From contig NZ_CP121112.1 in assembly GCF_029625295.1 (NCBI RefSeq), forward strand, positions 62,001-126,000: a stretch of 64,000 nucleotides of DNA, given 5' to 3'. The notes below the pieces were generated by a model, which was not told where the DNA came from, did not search any database, and was given only the letters and a program-made list of their open reading frames with translations. The stretch comes from Flavobacterium gyeonganense. Lineage in GTDB: Bacteria > Bacteroidota > Bacteroidia > Flavobacteriales > Flavobacteriaceae. This document shows, one piece after another, positions 26,644 to 38,287 of the stretch (positions within the stretch are counted from its first letter, which is position 1; every line of letters begins with the position of its first letter). Both the position numbers and the translations under genes were made by a program.

Positions 26644-27867
26644 TTAAAAAGGTATATATATATTGAATGTAGCTCCCTTCATAGGTTCTCCCGTCGCATT
26701 TATAAAACCATCATGGTTTTCAATTATTTTCTTAACAATGGCCAGTCCAATACCGGTTCCTTCATATATATCGCGGCTGTGAAGTTTCTGAAAAACCCCA
26801 AATATTTTTTCATTATGCTCCTGCTCAAATCCTATTCCGTTATCTGCAAAGCTAATATGGCAATACTTACTTTCAGGAGAACATTGAAAGTCAAGTTCAG
26901 ATCCGTTCACAAAACAGCTTTTTACTGTAATTTGCAATGGAACCTCAGCCTGTGCAAACTTAATTGCATTATGAATAAGGTTTTCCATTAGCTGAACAAA
27001 CTGAAACGGAATAACCTTTACAGTATCATGAAAATCAGTCACAATCACTGCATTTTTTTCCTGTAGATTTTCATGTAATGCCGCTTTTACATCCTCAATA
27101 ACAACATTAAGATCTACTGTTTCAAACTTTCTGTCATCAAGAGTTGCGCGTGAAAAAGCAAGAAGGCTGTTTATAAGATCTCGCATTCTGTTGCATGCAT
27201 AAAGAATCCTGTTAAACTTGGCTTTACCGTCTTCTGATAAATTTGGATATTCGTTTGCCAGGATCAGATTCGCAAAAGTCTGGATTTTTCTGAGCGGCTC
27301 CTGAAGATCGTGACTTGATATGTAGGTAAAGGCATCAAGCTCCATATTTTTCTTTTTAAGTTCTTCTGCATGCTTTTCTATTGCTTCATATTGTGAAGCC
27401 AGCTGTGCATTTGTCTTTAAAATAATTTCATTCAGGGCATGAGTTTCTTCTTCTTTCTTTTTTAACTCTTGGTTTTTTCGAAACAATTCGGTAAAAACCA
27501 TCACTTTGGCCTGCAAAATTTCCGGTGAAAGAGGTTTTATCATATAGTCAACCGCACCAGACTGATAGCCTTTAAATATATACTCATTCGTATTCATATT
27601 AGCAGTCAGAAAAATAATAGGAACATGTTTAAGCTTATCACTCTGACGTATTAATTCAGCTGTTTCAAAACCATCCATCAAGGGCATCTGCACATCCATA
27701 AGTATAATGGCGAAATCCTGATCTTTCAACAGAATCCGAAGGGCATCTTTTCCTGATGTTGCTTCAACAAACTGATAACCAGGATCAGCCAGGATGACTT
27801 GTAAAGAAAGCAGGTTTTCCTTTTTGTCATCCACAATTAAAATTTTTATTGAGCTGTTGTCTCCCAT
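26644..27867 (-). CDS. REC-histidine kinase (response-regulator/kinase hybrid)
   Basis: About 407 residues from ATG 27867; a TTG seven codons upstream is a weaker start. It begins with a receiver (KILIVDDKKENLLSLQ; IILMDVQMPLMDGFE; FLTAN; DYMIKPLSP), then a coiled coil (about 130-185), a HisKA with SSHDLQEPLRKIQTF and an HATPase (NLIHNAIKFA; FADNGIGFEQ; GTGIGLAIVKKI). No membrane helix, so it is cytosolic. The gene starts 27 bases after the end of the giant poly-HAMP kinase and is very probably co-transcribed, making it a likely downstream partner in a phosphorelay. Confidence 0.95.
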   Translation of the reverse strand: MGDNSSIKILIVDDKKENLLSLQVILADPGYQFVEATSGKDALRILLKDQDFAIILMDVQMPLMDGFETAELIRQSDKLKHVPIIFLTANMNTNEYIFKGYQSGAVDYMIKPLSPEILQAKVMVFTELFRKNQELKKKEEETHALNEIILKTNAQLASQYEAIEKHAEELKKKNMELDAFTYISSHDLQEPLRKIQTFANLILANEYPNLSEDGKAKFNRILYACNRMRDLINSLLAFSRATLDDRKFETVDLNVVIEDVKAALHENLQEKNAVIVTDFHDTVKVIPFQFVQLMENLIHNAIKFAQAEVPLQITVKSCFVNGSELDFQCSPESKYCHISFADNGIGFEQEHNEKIFGVFQKLHSRDIYEGTGIGLAIVKKIIENHDGFINATGEPMKGATFNIYIPF

Positions 27868-27894
27868 TCTGTTTTTTATTGAATACAATTCGAA

Positions 27895-30800
27895 TTATTT
27901 AAGCCACACACGCATTAGTGTAGAGAGCTGTTCAACATTTACAGGTTTGGTCATATAATCTGAAGCTCCTGATTCTATACAGCGCTGTCTGTCTCCTTTC
28001 ATCGCTTTTGCCGTTACTGCGATAATAGTAAGATCCTTATGTTTTGTGTCTTTTCGAATACGTTTCATCGTTTCATAACCATCCATTTCAGGCATCATAA
28101 TATCCATCAAAACAATATCAATATTTTTATCTTCATTAAGCAAATCAATAGCCTCCTGGCCGCTTTCTGCACTGATAACGTTTAATCCATAACGCTCCAA
28201 TGCAGTAGTGAGCGCAAACAGGTTTCGAACATCATCATCAACCAGTAATACTTTTTTGCCCGGCAGGACATCTTCTTTCAAATAAAATGACTCTATGGTT
28301 TCCCGCATAGCCTCAGGGAGTTCTTTATGAACACGGTGCATAAATAAGGCGGTCTGATCTACTAATTCTTCCAAAGAATTTACACTTTTTGTAATGATAC
28401 TATGCGCAAATCTGTTGAGTTTTGACTTTTGTTTCTTAGTAACATCTCCTGCAGAATGTATGATAATAGCCGTTTCCTGTCCTGCAATATTGTTCTCAAG
28501 ATCGGTAATTATATCGAGACCATCAGCATCAGGAAGCACTAAATCTAAAATAATACAGTCAAATGACTTTTCTTGTATGAGTTTTACTGCTTCTTTAGCC
28601 GTTTTCGCACTAAAAATCGTGATGTCATTACCGTCAACTGCTTTGATAATCCTTTCTAATTCTGTCTGATTATCATCTACTACCAAGAGGTTCTTTATCT
28701 TTTTGTTTTTAAAATCATGAATATCATTAAATAAATAATTCAATGAATCACTCTTAACCGGTTTTACGAAAAAATTTCTTGCACCGCGTTTAAGGCCTTT
28801 ATTTCTCTCATCTTCTCCGGAAATAATATATACCGGAATGTGACGCAGGTTAAAATCTGTTTTTAAACGGTCCAGAATCTTCCATCCGCTGGTATCCGGC
28901 ATGTTTAGGTCCATAGTGATTGCATGAGGATTAAACTGGTTAATAAAATCAATGACATCATTTCCTTTTGTAGTAACAATAGCTTTAATGCCATTGCTAT
29001 GCGCCTGTTCCAGCATAATTTTGGCAAAGATTAAATTATCTTCTGCAATCAAAAGTACTTTATCATCGGGTTTGATATCCGTTCTGTCATCTCCCACCTC
29101 ATCCACAAAGAACAGTTCTATATCGGACCTGTTGAATTTTTCTGATGGTAATGATTTAATTTTTCCTTTGTCATCATTGTCTTCATTTACATCAATATCT
29201 TGTACTTCGGCAATATGGACATATTTTATAGGAAGAAATAAGGTAAATTTACTTCCTACATTAATTTCACTTTCTAATTCAATACTTCCCCCCAATAAAT
29301 CGGAAAGTCCACGGCTGATAGATAACCCTAGACCTGTTCCTCCATATTTACGGCTTGTAGAACCCTCTGCTTGCTGAAAAGCTTCAAATATGATATTTTG
29401 TTTTTCTTTGGAAATACCAATTCCCGTATCCGAAATTTCAAAAGCTACTACCGCTTCAGCATTTTCAAGACTTAAATTATTGGTTTTCCAATTGTTATTT
29501 GCTTTATAAATTTTAAGTTTTACTTGTCCTTTTTCGGTAAACTTGAATGAATTTGAAAGCAGGTTCTTTAAAATCTGATTCAAACGCTGCGAATCGGTTT
29601 CCATTACTTCAGGAAGATCTTCGTCCATAATAATATCAAAACGAACATGTTTGGCTTCAGAAATAGGGTTGAAAGTAGAAGCAACAAATCTGCTGATATC
29701 GTCAAAACTGATTGGATTGTAATCAACAGAAATATATCCGGATTCGATTTTCGAAAGATCCAGAATGTCATTAATCAGCTGAATAAGGTCATCACCACAT
29801 GAGTTAATAGTTTTAGCAAACTGAATTTGTTTTTCAGATAAATTACCGTCACGATTCGCAATTAATTCATTAGCCAAAATCTGCAAGCTGTTCAGCGGTG
29901 TTCGTAGCTCATGTGACATGTTCGCTAAGAATTCCGATTTATATTTGGATGTTAAAGTCAGCTGATCGGCTTTTTCTTCCAATGCTTTTCTGGCAACCTC
30001 AACTTCCTGGTTTTTAAGCTCTACCTCTTCTTTTTGATTAGCCAATAAAATAGCCTTTTCTTCCAGCTCTTCGTTCGTAATTTTTAGTACTTCCTGCTGA
30101 CTTTTAAGCTCATTTGCCAATGATTGCGACTGAACCAGTAATTCCTCTGTTCTTGAATTTGATTCGATGGTATTCAGTACAATTCCGATACTCTCTGTTA
30201 ACCCTTCAAGGAAATCGAGGTGTGTTTCACTAAAAGTATCCAGTGAAGCCAGTTCAATAACCGCTTTTAATTGTCCTTCAAATAATACCGGTAAAATAAT
30301 AACATCTTTTGGTTTTGCATCTCCAAGTCCTGAATTAATTTTGATGTAATCTTTAGGAACATTGCTTAAAATAATTCGTTCTTTTTCAACAGCCACCTGA
30401 CCTATAAGGCCTTCTCCCATTGCATATTGCGTAGGTGAATTTTTTCTTTTGATGTATGCATAAGATGCAATAAGATTTAATTTTGAATTCTCGAAATTTT
30501 CATCTTCCTGCAAAATATAGAAAAGTCCATGCTGTGCCGTTACAACGGTTGCCAGCTCGGAAAGGATTTTCTTGGTAACCGAATGCAATTCTTTTTGTCC
30601 CTGAAGCATTTGGGTAAATTTAGCCAAATTCGATTTCAGCCAGTCTTGCTCCTGATTTCTTAAAGTGGTTGCCTTAAGATTCGAAATCATCTGGTTAATA
30701 GTATCTTTCAAAGCTTCTACCTCGCCTTTGGCTTCAACACCAATGGTTCGGGTTAAATCCCCCTGCGTTACCGCCGATGCTACTTCAGAAATCGCACGCA

Positions 30801-33800
30801 CCTGCGTTGTTAAGTTTGCCGCGAGCTGATTTACGTTTTCTGTTAAGTTTTTCCAGGTTCCTGAAGCACCAGGTACATTGGCCTGCCCTCCCAGTTTTCC
30901 TTCAGCACCTACCTCACGGGCCACAGTAGTTACCTGATCAGAGAAGGTAGCTAAGGTATCAATCATCTCATTGATTGTATCGGTCAATTGTGCTACTTCA
31001 CCTTTGGCATCAATTGATAGTTTTTGTTTTAAGTTTCCTTTTGCAACGGAGGTTACAACCTTTGCAATTCCACGAACCTGACCTGTTAGATTCGATGCCA
31101 TTACGTTAACCGAATCTGTTAAATCTTTCCATGTTCCCGCAACCCCTTTTACTTCTGATTGTCCTCCAAGTTTTCCTTCGGTTCCTACTTCACGCGCCAC
31201 ACGGGTTACCTCAGAAGAGAATGAATTCAACTGTTCCACCATCGTATTAAAGGTGTTTTTCAAGTCCAGGATTTCCCCTTTTACGTCAACGGTAATTTGT
31301 TTCGAAAGGTCACCATTTGCTACGGCCTTGGTTACATCTGCAATATTTCGTACCTGACCTGTTAAATTCGATGCCATCTGATTCACCGAGTCCGTTAAAT
31401 CTTTCCACGTTCCGGCAACTCCTGGTACAAAAGCCTGTCCTCCCAGTTTTCCTTCAGTTCCTACCTCACGCGCCACACGGGTTACCTCAGAGGCGAAGGC
31501 ACGAAGCTGATCCACCATCGTATTTACAGTTTCTTTCAATTGAAGAATCTCTCCACGTACGTCTGCAGTAATTTTTTTGGACATATCACCATTTGCCACC
31601 GCGATTGTTACCTCGGCAATATTACGCACCTGGGTGGTTAAGTTACCCGCCATCTGATTCACCGAATCGGTCAAATCTTTCCACGTTCCGGCAACACCTG
31701 GTACGTTGGCCTGTCCTCCCAGTTTCCCTTCGGTTCCTACCTCACGCGCCACACGGGTTACCTCAGAGGCAAACTCCCTTAACTGGTCCACCATCGTGTT
31801 TAAGGTTTCTTTCAATTGCAGAATCTCTCCACGTACGTCAACCGTAATTTTTCGGGACATATCCCCATTTGCTACGGCAATTGCCACATCGGCAATATTT
31901 CGTACCTGAGCGGTTAAGTTACCCGCCATCTGATTCACCGAATCGGTCAAATCCTTCCAGGTTCCGGCAACTCCGGGCACATTCGCCTGACCTCCCAATT
32001 TCCCTTCAGTTCCTACCTCTCTGGATACCCTTGTTACCTCCGATGCAAAGTCACGGAGCTGATCCACCATTGTATTAATTGTATTTTTAAGCTCTAAGAT
32101 TTCTCCTTTCGTATCCACGGTAATCTGACGTGATAAATCCCCTTTTGCTACCGCGGTAGTTACTTCTGCAATATTACGTACCTGTGCGGTAAGGTTCCCC
32201 GCCATCTGATTTACTGAATCAGTTAAATCTTTCCAGGTTCCACCAACACCTTCTACTTGTGCCTGTCCTCCTAATTTACCTTCGGTTCCTACCTCACGTG
32301 CCACACGGGTTACCTCCGATGCAAAGGAGTTCAGCTGACCTACCATCGTGTTAATCGTATTTTTAAGTTCCAGGATTTCCCCTTTTGTATCTACCGTAAT
32401 CTGACGTGATAAATCCCCTTTTGCTACTGCAGTAGTTACCTCGGCAATATTACGCACCTGACCGGTTAAGTTCGATGCCATCTGATTCACTGAGTCCGTT
32501 AAATCTTTCCAGGTTCCACCAACTCCTTTTACTTTTGCCTGACCTCCCAGTTTTCCTTCGGTTCCTACCTCAAGTGCCACACGGGTTACCTCGGATGAAA
32601 AGGAGTTCAGCTGGTCCACCATCGTATTAATCGTTTTCTTAAGCTCCAGAATCTCTCCTTCGGCAACGGCTGTAATTTTTTTAGAAAGGTCACCATTTGC
32701 CACCGCGGTTGTTACCTCAGCAATATTACGTACCTGACCAGTAAGATTCGATGCCATCTGGTTCACCGAATCCGTTAAATCTTTCCAGGTTCCACCAACT
32801 CCTTTTACTTTTGCCTGACCTCCCAGTTTTCCTTCTGATCCTACCTCACGTGCCACACGGGTTACCTCGGCACCAAAGGAGTTCAGCTGATCCACCATCG
32901 TATTGATGGTATTCTTAAGTTCCAGAATCTCTCCTGCAACGTTTACTGTAATTTTTTTCGAAAGGTCGCCTTTTGCCACTGCTGTTGTTACTTCGGCAAT
33001 ATTACGTACCTGACCGGTTAAGTTACTTGCCATTTGATTTACCGAATCGGTCAAATCTTTCCAAACCCCACCAACACCTCGTACTTTTGCCTGACCTCCC
33101 AGTTTTCCTTCCGATCCTACCTCTACCGCCACACGCGTTACCTCAGAAGAAAACGAGTTCAGCTGATCTACCATCGTGTTAATAGTATTTTTAAGTTCAA
33201 GGATTTCTCCTTTTACGTCAACGGTAATTTTCTTAGATAAATCTCCTTTTGCAACCGCGGTTGTTACATCGGCAATATTACGTACCTGACCAGTTAAGTT
33301 TGATGCCATCTGGTTTACAGAGTCTGTTAAATCTTTCCAGGTTCCGCCGACACCTTTTACCTGCGCCTGTCCCCCCAATTTACCTTCTGTACCTACCTCA
33401 CGCGCCACACGCGTTACCTCAGATGAAAACGAATTCAGCTGATCCACCATCGTGTTGATGGTATTTTTAAGTTCTAAGATTTCTCCTTTTACGTCAACAG
33501 TAATTTTTTTCGAAAGGTCACCTTTTGCTACTGCCGTGGTTACATCGGCAATATTACGTACCTGACCGGTTAAGTTCGATGCCATTTTGTTTACCGAGTC
33601 GGTCAAATCTTTCCAAACCCCACCAACACCACGCACTTTTGCCTGACCTCCCAGTTTACCTTCTGTACCTACCTCACGCGCCACACGGGTTACCTCCATC
33701 GAGAAAAGGTTCAGCTGTTTTACCATTCCGTTTACCTCTTTTGCAATTCTGAGAAATTCTCCCTGAAGCGGATTTCCTTCAATGGAAAGCGGCATTTCCT

Positions 33801-34251
33801 GTGAAAGATTTCCTTTTGCCACCGATGTAATTACGTGTGCAATTTCAATTGTCGGGTGTACCAGATCTGAAATTAGTGTGTTAACCGAATCTACGCAGGA
33901 ACTCCACGAACCTCTTGCTCCGTCGAGTGCGACACGATTGGTTAGTTTTCCCTGTTTACCGATGCTTTTCCCAACTTTTTGGAATTCAAAAACCATGCGT
34001 TCATTAAGATCGATGATTTCATTTAAAGTTTCACAAATCGATCTTTTAGTACCGTTTTGATCGGTTGGAAAGCGTTGGGCAAAATTACCATTTTTAACCT
34101 TAAGCAAAATTTTCAGAAACTCCGCATCAGTTAAAATAGAATCCTCTACATCTGCTTTTTTAGTTTTAGTCTTTAGAGATTTTTCTCCGGCAACTACCGG
34201 AATTACTATCACACTTTCGGGATTTTCTGTATTATTTTTTATTTTTTTCAT
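27895..34251 (-). CDS. Giant cytosolic poly-HAMP hybrid histidine kinase with three receivers
   Basis: 2118 residues without a membrane segment. After an N-terminal HAMP-like region (about 40-184), eleven tandem units of exactly 92 residues (185-1196) each hold an [22 protein letters not shown] half and a [22 protein letters not shown] half. Then come a GAF domain (about 1215-1370), a coiled coil, HisKA ([19 protein letters not shown]), HATPase ([26 protein letters not shown]) and three receivers with Asp sites in [20 protein letters not shown] and [10 protein letters not shown]. The 92-residue units and soluble layout match fungal group III kinases (Nik1/Os-1), which have five or six repeats and sense osmotic stress. 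The ligand here is unknown. It precedes the REC-kinase gene in one operon. Confidence 0.95.
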   Translation of the reverse strand: MKKIKNNTENPESVIVIPVVAGEKSLKTKTKKADVEDSILTDAEFLKILLKVKNGNFAQRFPTDQNGTKRSICETLNEIIDLNERMVFEFQKVGKSIGKQGKLTNRVALDGARGSWSSCVDSVNTLISDLVHPTIEIAHVITSVAKGNLSQEMPLSIEGNPLQGEFLRIAKEVNGMVKQLNLFSMEVTRVAREVGTEGKLGGQAKVRGVGGVWKDLTDSVNKMASNLTGQVRNIADVTTAVAKGDLSKKITVDVKGEILELKNTINTMVDQLNSFSSEVTRVAREVGTEGKLGGQAQVKGVGGTWKDLTDSVNQMASNLTGQVRNIADVTTAVAKGDLSKKITVDVKGEILELKNTINTMVDQLNSFSSEVTRVAVEVGSEGKLGGQAKVRGVGGVWKDLTDSVNQMASNLTGQVRNIAEVTTAVAKGDLSKKITVNVAGEILELKNTINTMVDQLNSFGAEVTRVAREVGSEGKLGGQAKVKGVGGTWKDLTDSVNQMASNLTGQVRNIAEVTTAVANGDLSKKITAVAEGEILELKKTINTMVDQLNSFSSEVTRVALEVGTEGKLGGQAKVKGVGGTWKDLTDSVNQMASNLTGQVRNIAEVTTAVAKGDLSRQITVDTKGEILELKNTINTMVGQLNSFASEVTRVAREVGTEGKLGGQAQVEGVGGTWKDLTDSVNQMAGNLTAQVRNIAEVTTAVAKGDLSRQITVDTKGEILELKNTINTMVDQLRDFASEVTRVSREVGTEGKLGGQANVPGVAGTWKDLTDSVNQMAGNLTAQVRNIADVAIAVANGDMSRKITVDVRGEILQLKETLNTMVDQLREFASEVTRVAREVGTEGKLGGQANVPGVAGTWKDLTDSVNQMAGNLTTQVRNIAEVTIAVANGDMSKKITADVRGEILQLKETVNTMVDQLRAFASEVTRVAREVGTEGKLGGQAFVPGVAGTWKDLTDSVNQMASNLTGQVRNIADVTKAVANGDLSKQITVDVKGEILDLKNTFNTMVEQLNSFSSEVTRVAREVGTEGKLGGQSEVKGVAGTWKDLTDSVNVMASNLTGQVRGIAKVVTSVAKGNLKQKLSIDAKGEVAQLTDTINEMIDTLATFSDQVTTVAREVGAEGKLGGQANVPGASGTWKNLTENVNQLAANLTTQVRAISEVASAVTQGDLTRTIGVEAKGEVEALKDTINQMISNLKATTLRNQEQDWLKSNLAKFTQMLQGQKELHSVTKKILSELATVVTAQHGLFYILQEDENFENSKLNLIASYAYIKRKNSPTQYAMGEGLIGQVAVEKERIILSNVPKDYIKINSGLGDAKPKDVIILPVLFEGQLKAVIELASLDTFSETHLDFLEGLTESIGIVLNTIESNSRTEELLVQSQSLANELKSQQEVLKITNEELEEKAILLANQKEEVELKNQEVEVARKALEEKADQLTLTSKYKSEFLANMSHELRTPLNSLQILANELIANRDGNLSEKQIQFAKTINSCGDDLIQLINDILDLSKIESGYISVDYNPISFDDISRFVASTFNPISEAKHVRFDIIMDEDLPEVMETDSQRLNQILKNLLSNSFKFTEKGQVKLKIYKANNNWKTNNLSLENAEAVVAFEISDTGIGISKEKQNIIFEAFQQAEGSTSRKYGGTGLGLSISRGLSDLLGGSIELESEINVGSKFTLFLPIKYVHIAEVQDIDVNEDNDDKGKIKSLPSEKFNRSDIELFFVDEVGDDRTDIKPDDKVLLIAEDNLIFAKIMLEQAHSNGIKAIVTTKGNDVIDFINQFNPHAITMDLNMPDTSGWKILDRLKTDFNLRHIPVYIISGEDERNKGLKRGARNFFVKPVKSDSLNYLFNDIHDFKNKKIKNLLVVDDNQTELERIIKAVDGNDITIFSAKTAKEAVKLIQEKSFDCIILDLVLPDADGLDIITDLENNIAGQETAIIIHSAGDVTKKQKSKLNRFAHSIITKSVNSLEELVDQTALFMHRVHKELPEAMRETIESFYLKEDVLPGKKVLLVDDDVRNLFALTTALERYGLNVISAESGQEAIDLLNEDKNIDIVLMDIMMPEMDGYETMKRIRKDTKHKDLTIIAVTAKAMKGDRQRCIESGASDYMTKPVNVEQLSTLMRVWLK
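30664..33699 (-). repeat. Array of eleven 276-bp tandem repeats within the HAMP kinase
   Basis: Each 92-codon HAMP unit is repeated at DNA level with high similarity (conserved words such as ACCTGACCTGTTAAATTCG and CCAGTTTTCCTTC recur every 276 bases on the plus strand). The period is exact, without shift. Units 1-5 and 7-9 form closer groups by their linker (KVKG versus NVPG), suggesting block duplications. Copy number could change by recombination. Confidence 0.9.
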
Positions 34252-34354
34252 GTTTTCAATTCTTTATAAGAATGATTTAAAAAAATCTGCCAACCAATTT
34301 ATTGCACTTTTAAATTCCAGTTATAAACCTCTAATTTAGCATTAAAAACAGGTT

Positions 34355-34786
34355 TTACATGTTTTCATCAAGTAATATTTTCCTTAAATGAAATTGTACA
34401 AAAGCCTCCATAGAATCCGGTCTTTTTGAATTGTCGGTATAATTCAGAGGTTTGATAATATATCCTGATATCCCTAATTTTTCTGCCTCAAATCTGTCGT
34501 CAGCTTCAGAAGAAGTTGTCATTATAAAAACTTTTAAATTCTTTAGTTTTTTATCTTCTCTTATAATTTTTAAAAACTCTATGCCGTTCATTCTGGGCAT
34601 ATTAATATCCAGAAGAATGACATCCGGAATTAATCCTGAATCTTTGTCCCTAAGGATTTTTAAGGCTTCAATTCCATTATAAGCGGTATGGAGCACATAT
34701 TCACTATCAATTTTTTTCAATGAGCGCTCCACACTTATGATGTCAAGTTCATCATCTTCTATTAATAAGATCGTTGGTTTTTTCAT
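34355..34786 (-). CDS. Single-domain response regulator (Rcp1-like)
   Basis: A 143-residue receiver: ILLIEDDELDIISVERSL, phosphoacceptor in VILLDINMPRMNG, MTTSS switch and YIIKPLNY. All key residues are present. No output domain. It sits 57 bases after the CHASE3 kinase gene on the same strand, so the two probably form a kinase-receiver pair, as in bacteriophytochrome-Rcp pairs. Confidence 0.94.
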   Translation of the reverse strand: MKKPTILLIEDDELDIISVERSLKKIDSEYVLHTAYNGIEALKILRDKDSGLIPDVILLDINMPRMNGIEFLKIIREDKKLKNLKVFIMTTSSEADDRFEAEKLGISGYIIKPLNYTDNSKRPDSMEAFVQFHLRKILLDENM

Positions 34787-34843
34787 CCTTATAAAATGTT
34801 TATTTTTAAGCAGGAATACGTATTTACTCCTGATATTTATATT

Positions 34844-36289
34844 TTAACTATTTCGCCACGTAAAAATAAATTCAGCACCCTCTCCTAATACCGATTTTAC
34901 TGTGATGGATTCTTGCTGATCATCTATTATTTTTTTTACAATTGCAAGACCTACTCCTGTACTCTCCTGCTCGTTCTGCTCACGAAGTGTCTGAAATATT
35001 TCGAATATCTTTTGATGAAATTCTTCGGCAATACCAATACCATTGTCTTTAACTGAAAATTCATAAAAGTCCGCAAATATTTTGCATTTAATCTGGATTA
35101 TTCCACCTTGTTCTTTTGGTGTATATTTTACTGCATTACTGATCAAATTAGCAAAAACCTGTTCGAGCTTAATTCTTTCTGTAAATAAATCAGGCAGATC
35201 ACCAATTTCAAGAGTAAAGGATCTTGGAACAATAGAATCTGCAATTTCCTGAACAAGTTCATTTGTTTTTATGCTTTCTGGCGGTGTCTTAAGGTTTAGT
35301 CGTGCATAGTCCAGCAAACCATTAATAAGCGCTTCCATACGCTGTGTTTTTTGCGGTATAATGTTCAAATATCTTTTGATTTCGGGTGAAAGCTGATCAG
35401 CATAATCTTCCTCAATCCATGAAATAACATTATGAATTCCCCTCACAGGAGCTTTCAAATCATGAGATACTACGTAAGCAAATTTATTTAACTCTGCATT
35501 TCTGTTTTTTAATTCATGAATGTTCTTATCCAACTTTTCAGACATGGTGTTTAGGGAAACAGCCAAAGCAGATAATTCGTCATTACCCGTATCTTTCACA
35601 CTGGTAAAATTACCTTTCGATATATTTTCGGCAAGGCTTACCATCGAACTAATTCTTTTAGTAGTGACTATCAGAATATATGCTGTACTAAAAATCCCAA
35701 CCACAATTGTTAACGTGAGGAAGATAAAAGAAAATGTATGCGCATTTTGTAAGGAAATCAACAATCTATCGGTATGCAGCTTCCTTCTTTTATATTCTAT
35801 TTTATCAAATCTTGAAAACTTGAGATTAATGGCATCATTTATTTTTTTTCCAATGTGCCTTTTTAATGAATTATCAAAAAGATTTTGATACGAATCAGGA
35901 AACTTTTCACGCGAAATTATCAATTTAGCAGAATAATTTAGCCAGCTGTTGTGAAGGCTGCTGATTGAATCTAATATTTCCCGCTGCTTATTATGACTAC
36001 CAATCCTGTATTGCTGTTCTTTTATCAGACCTGGCAAAATTTCACGTCCTTTAAAATAAGAATCCAGAAAAGTTTCGTCATTTGTCAGCAAGTATCCTCT
36101 AAAAGCACTCTGCATTTCAATAATAGCTTTATGTGTTTTATTCGAGTTTCGAATTATCTCTTCTGATCTGGCAAGAAACTGTGAATTTCGCTGTACCTTT
36201 TTAGACAACATATAATTAGTATAGGAATCAGCAACAGACAATAAAATTATCAGGGTAAATGCCAAAAGTATTTGATACGATAATTTCAT
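34844..36289 (-). CDS. CHASE3-HAMP sensor histidine kinase
   Basis: 481 residues. First membrane helix at 5-20, a helical periplasmic CHASE3-like sensor (about 25-180, with AFRGYLLTNDETFLDSYF), second helix (184-208), HAMP (about 208-262), HisKA with VVSHDLKAPVRGI (His 276) and HATPase (NLISNAVKYTPKEQGG; DNGIGIAEEF; GVGLAIVKKI). The signal is unknown. It precedes a single receiver gene by 57 bases and no DNA-binding regulator, so its output is probably protein-protein. Confidence 0.93.
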   Translation of the reverse strand: MKLSYQILLAFTLIILLSVADSYTNYMLSKKVQRNSQFLARSEEIIRNSNKTHKAIIEMQSAFRGYLLTNDETFLDSYFKGREILPGLIKEQQYRIGSHNKQREILDSISSLHNSWLNYSAKLIISREKFPDSYQNLFDNSLKRHIGKKINDAINLKFSRFDKIEYKRRKLHTDRLLISLQNAHTFSFIFLTLTIVVGIFSTAYILIVTTKRISSMVSLAENISKGNFTSVKDTGNDELSALAVSLNTMSEKLDKNIHELKNRNAELNKFAYVVSHDLKAPVRGIHNVISWIEEDYADQLSPEIKRYLNIIPQKTQRMEALINGLLDYARLNLKTPPESIKTNELVQEIADSIVPRSFTLEIGDLPDLFTERIKLEQVFANLISNAVKYTPKEQGGIIQIKCKIFADFYEFSVKDNGIGIAEEFHQKIFEIFQTLREQNEQESTGVGLAIVKKIIDDQQESITVKSVLGEGAEFIFTWRNS

Positions 36290-36427
36290 TATTAAAATTT
36301 AAACTTTTTGCGAATATGGGATTTCTAAGCTAATAAAAATAATAAAAAAAGATTCTTAAATCTATATTTTTTACTTTTATACTGCTTATAAATCTTATTT
36401 ACTAAAACTACTCATAAATTAACCGCT

Positions 36428-37321
36428 ATGCAAAAATTAACCAAAGAAGATATCTCTCAGGAAGTGTTTGATTTATACGATGATTATGCCCATAATAAAA
36501 TCGGAAGAAGACAATTTATAGAAAAGCTATCTGTTTTTGCTGTAGGAGCTATTACCCTCCCGTCTCTCCTAAGCTTCATGAGCCCAAATTATGCGGATAG
36601 CATTTTAATTCCTTTTAACGATCCAAAACTAAAAACACAATACATCAGCTACGATTCACCAAAAGGCGGAGGTACTATCAAAGGTCAACTGTCAAAACCT
36701 GCTGAAACCAAAAATAAATTACCCGGAATTATTATCGTACATGAAAACAGGGGATTAAATCCTTACATTGAAGATGTGGGAAGAAGGGCTGCAATAGAAG
36801 GGTTTATTACTTTGGCACCTGATGCTTTATCTCCATTAGGCGGATATCCGGGCAATGATGATGCTGGACGTGAACTCCAAAAAAAACGTACACGTGAAGA
36901 AATGCTGGAGGATTTTATTGCCGCATACGAATATCTGAAATCACACAAAGATTGTAATGGTCAGGTTGGTGTTGTCGGATTTTGTTTTGGAGGATGGATT
37001 TCGAATATGATGGCAGTAAAAATACCTTCTTTATCAGCTGCTGTTCCGTATTACGGCGGACAGCCCAACAAAGAAGAAGCAGAAAAAATAAAGACTCCGC
37101 TCCTTTTGCATTATGCAGGTCTGGATACACGTGTTAACGAAGGCTGGCCCGCATTTGAGGAAGTACTTAAACTAAACAAAGTCGAACATACTGCTTATTT
37201 TTATCAGGGTGTAAATCATGGTTTTCATAACAATACAACACCAAGGTATGACGAAGCAGCCGCAAATTTATCATGGAAAAGAACCATTGATTTTTTTAAA
37301 GAAAAACTGATAAAAAAATAA
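36428..37321 (+). CDS. Dienelactone hydrolase-family protein with twin-arginine segment
   Basis: A 297-residue alpha/beta hydrolase. Residues 27-58 read GRRQFIEKLSVFAVGAITLP, a twin-arginine-type export segment, but it starts 25 residues after the first Met; this longer N-region is usual for YghX-like members. The nucleophile is Cys in GVVGFCFGGWISN, with a Glu in IIVHENRGLNPY, Asp in HYAGLDTRVN and His in GVNHGFHN completing a dienelactone-hydrolase triad. Likely periplasmic, substrate unknown. Monocistronic. Confidence 0.9.
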   Translation: MQKLTKEDISQEVFDLYDDYAHNKIGRRQFIEKLSVFAVGAITLPSLLSFMSPNYADSILIPFNDPKLKTQYISYDSPKGGGTIKGQLSKPAETKNKLPGIIIVHENRGLNPYIEDVGRRAAIEGFITLAPDALSPLGGYPGNDDAGRELQKKRTREEMLEDFIAAYEYLKSHKDCNGQVGVVGFCFGGWISNMMAVKIPSLSAAVPYYGGQPNKEEAEKIKTPLLLHYAGLDTRVNEGWPAFEEVLKLNKVEHTAYFYQGVNHGFHNNTTPRYDEAAANLSWKRTIDFFKEKLIKK

Positions 37322-37446
37322 ATCTAAACCAGCATTTTTTGTTCATAAAACAATAATAATTAAACAGTTAACAGAAATGTTTTTTACACGAGGGAACAAA
37401 AACCACATTTTTATAACAATTTTCAAAAAAAGAGTTAATTTAGTGC

Positions 37447-37490
37447 AACAGCTTTGTCAGTGTTTTAAAACATGTCAAAGCTGTTATTTT
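37447..37490 (+). terminator. Long inverted repeat, possible terminator
   Basis: AACAGCTTTG (37447-37456) pairs with CAAAGCTGTT (37476-37485), with an inner TGTTTTAAAACA palindrome. No strong T tract follows, so it may act as an attenuator or mRNA end. Confidence 0.55.
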
Positions 37491-37551
37491 CTGGCATAAA
37501 ACCATAAAAGCTAAAAAATTCTCAGCAAATAATAAATTAATAATACACATA

Positions 37552-38280
37552 ATGAGATTAGAAGATTTTGATAATGATGAAGATAAAGTAATTCAGGATC
37601 GTTTGAAACAAAAAACGTGGAATGAAATCAGGACCAATGACAGTTGGGCAATTTTTAAAATCATGGCCGAATTTGTAAACGGATACGAAAGTATGGGGCG
37701 TATTGGTCCATGTGTTTCTATTTTTGGATCTGCAAGAACAAAACCAGACGATAAATATTATTTACTGGCAGAAAAAATTGCTTATAAAATTAGTAAAGCA
37801 GGTTATGGCGTTATTACAGGTGGCGGGCCAGGAATTATGGAAGCAGGAAACAAAGGCGCTCATTTGGGCGGAGGAACTTCTGTTGGTTTAAATATCGAAC
37901 TGCCTTTTGAACAGCATTTCAACCCTTATATTGATCATGATAAAAACCTGAATTTCGATTACTTTTTTGTTAGAAAAGTAATGTTTGTAAAATATTCACA
38001 GGGTTTTGTAGTCATGCCCGGAGGATTTGGAACATTAGACGAAATGTTTGAAGCAATAACCCTGATCCAGACTAAAAAAATTGGAAAATTCCCTATCATA
38101 CTAGTAGGTGTTGAATTTTGGTCAGGACTGATTGAATGGGTAAAAACAGTGCTAGTGGAAAAAATGCATACAGTGAGTCCTGATGACTTAAACCTATTTA
38201 AAATCGTAGATACTGAAGACGAAGTTGTTGATGTGCTGGATAAATTCTACAAGAAATACGACTTAAGTCCAAACTTTTAA
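37552..38280 (+). CDS. LOG-family protein (lysine decarboxylase-like phosphoribohydrolase)
   Basis: A 242-residue Rossmann-like protein with ISKAGYGVITGGGPGIMEAG and VVMPGGFGTLDEMFEAIT, the PGGxGTxxE signature of LOG proteins that cleave nucleoside 5'-monophosphates such as cytokinin precursors. It begins with an acidic 40-residue extension also seen in the larger group. No signal peptide. Monocistronic, with hairpins on both sides. In non-plant bacteria the physiological role is usually nucleotide turnover. Confidence 0.93.
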   Translation: MRLEDFDNDEDKVIQDRLKQKTWNEIRTNDSWAIFKIMAEFVNGYESMGRIGPCVSIFGSARTKPDDKYYLLAEKIAYKISKAGYGVITGGGPGIMEAGNKGAHLGGGTSVGLNIELPFEQHFNPYIDHDKNLNFDYFFVRKVMFVKYSQGFVVMPGGFGTLDEMFEAITLIQTKKIGKFPIILVGVEFWSGLIEWVKTVLVEKMHTVSPDDLNLFKIVDTEDEVVDVLDKFYKKYDLSPNF

Positions 38281-38287
38281 TATTTTT

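Noticed and set aside
26608..26991. 127-codon plus-strand ORF opposite the REC-kinase
   Set aside because: Antisense to the HATPase domain coding sequence and starts inside the terminator hairpin.
30664..33699. Regular direct repeats resembling a CRISPR or satellite array
   Set aside because: The period is 276 bp, in frame, and encodes HAMP units; there are no short repeats with unique spacers.
31317..33752. Series of repeated plus-strand ORFs of 60-90 codons opposite the HAMP kinase
   Set aside because: They recur every 276 bases because the coding strand repeats; composition (Pro, Leu, His-rich) is that of an antisense shadow.
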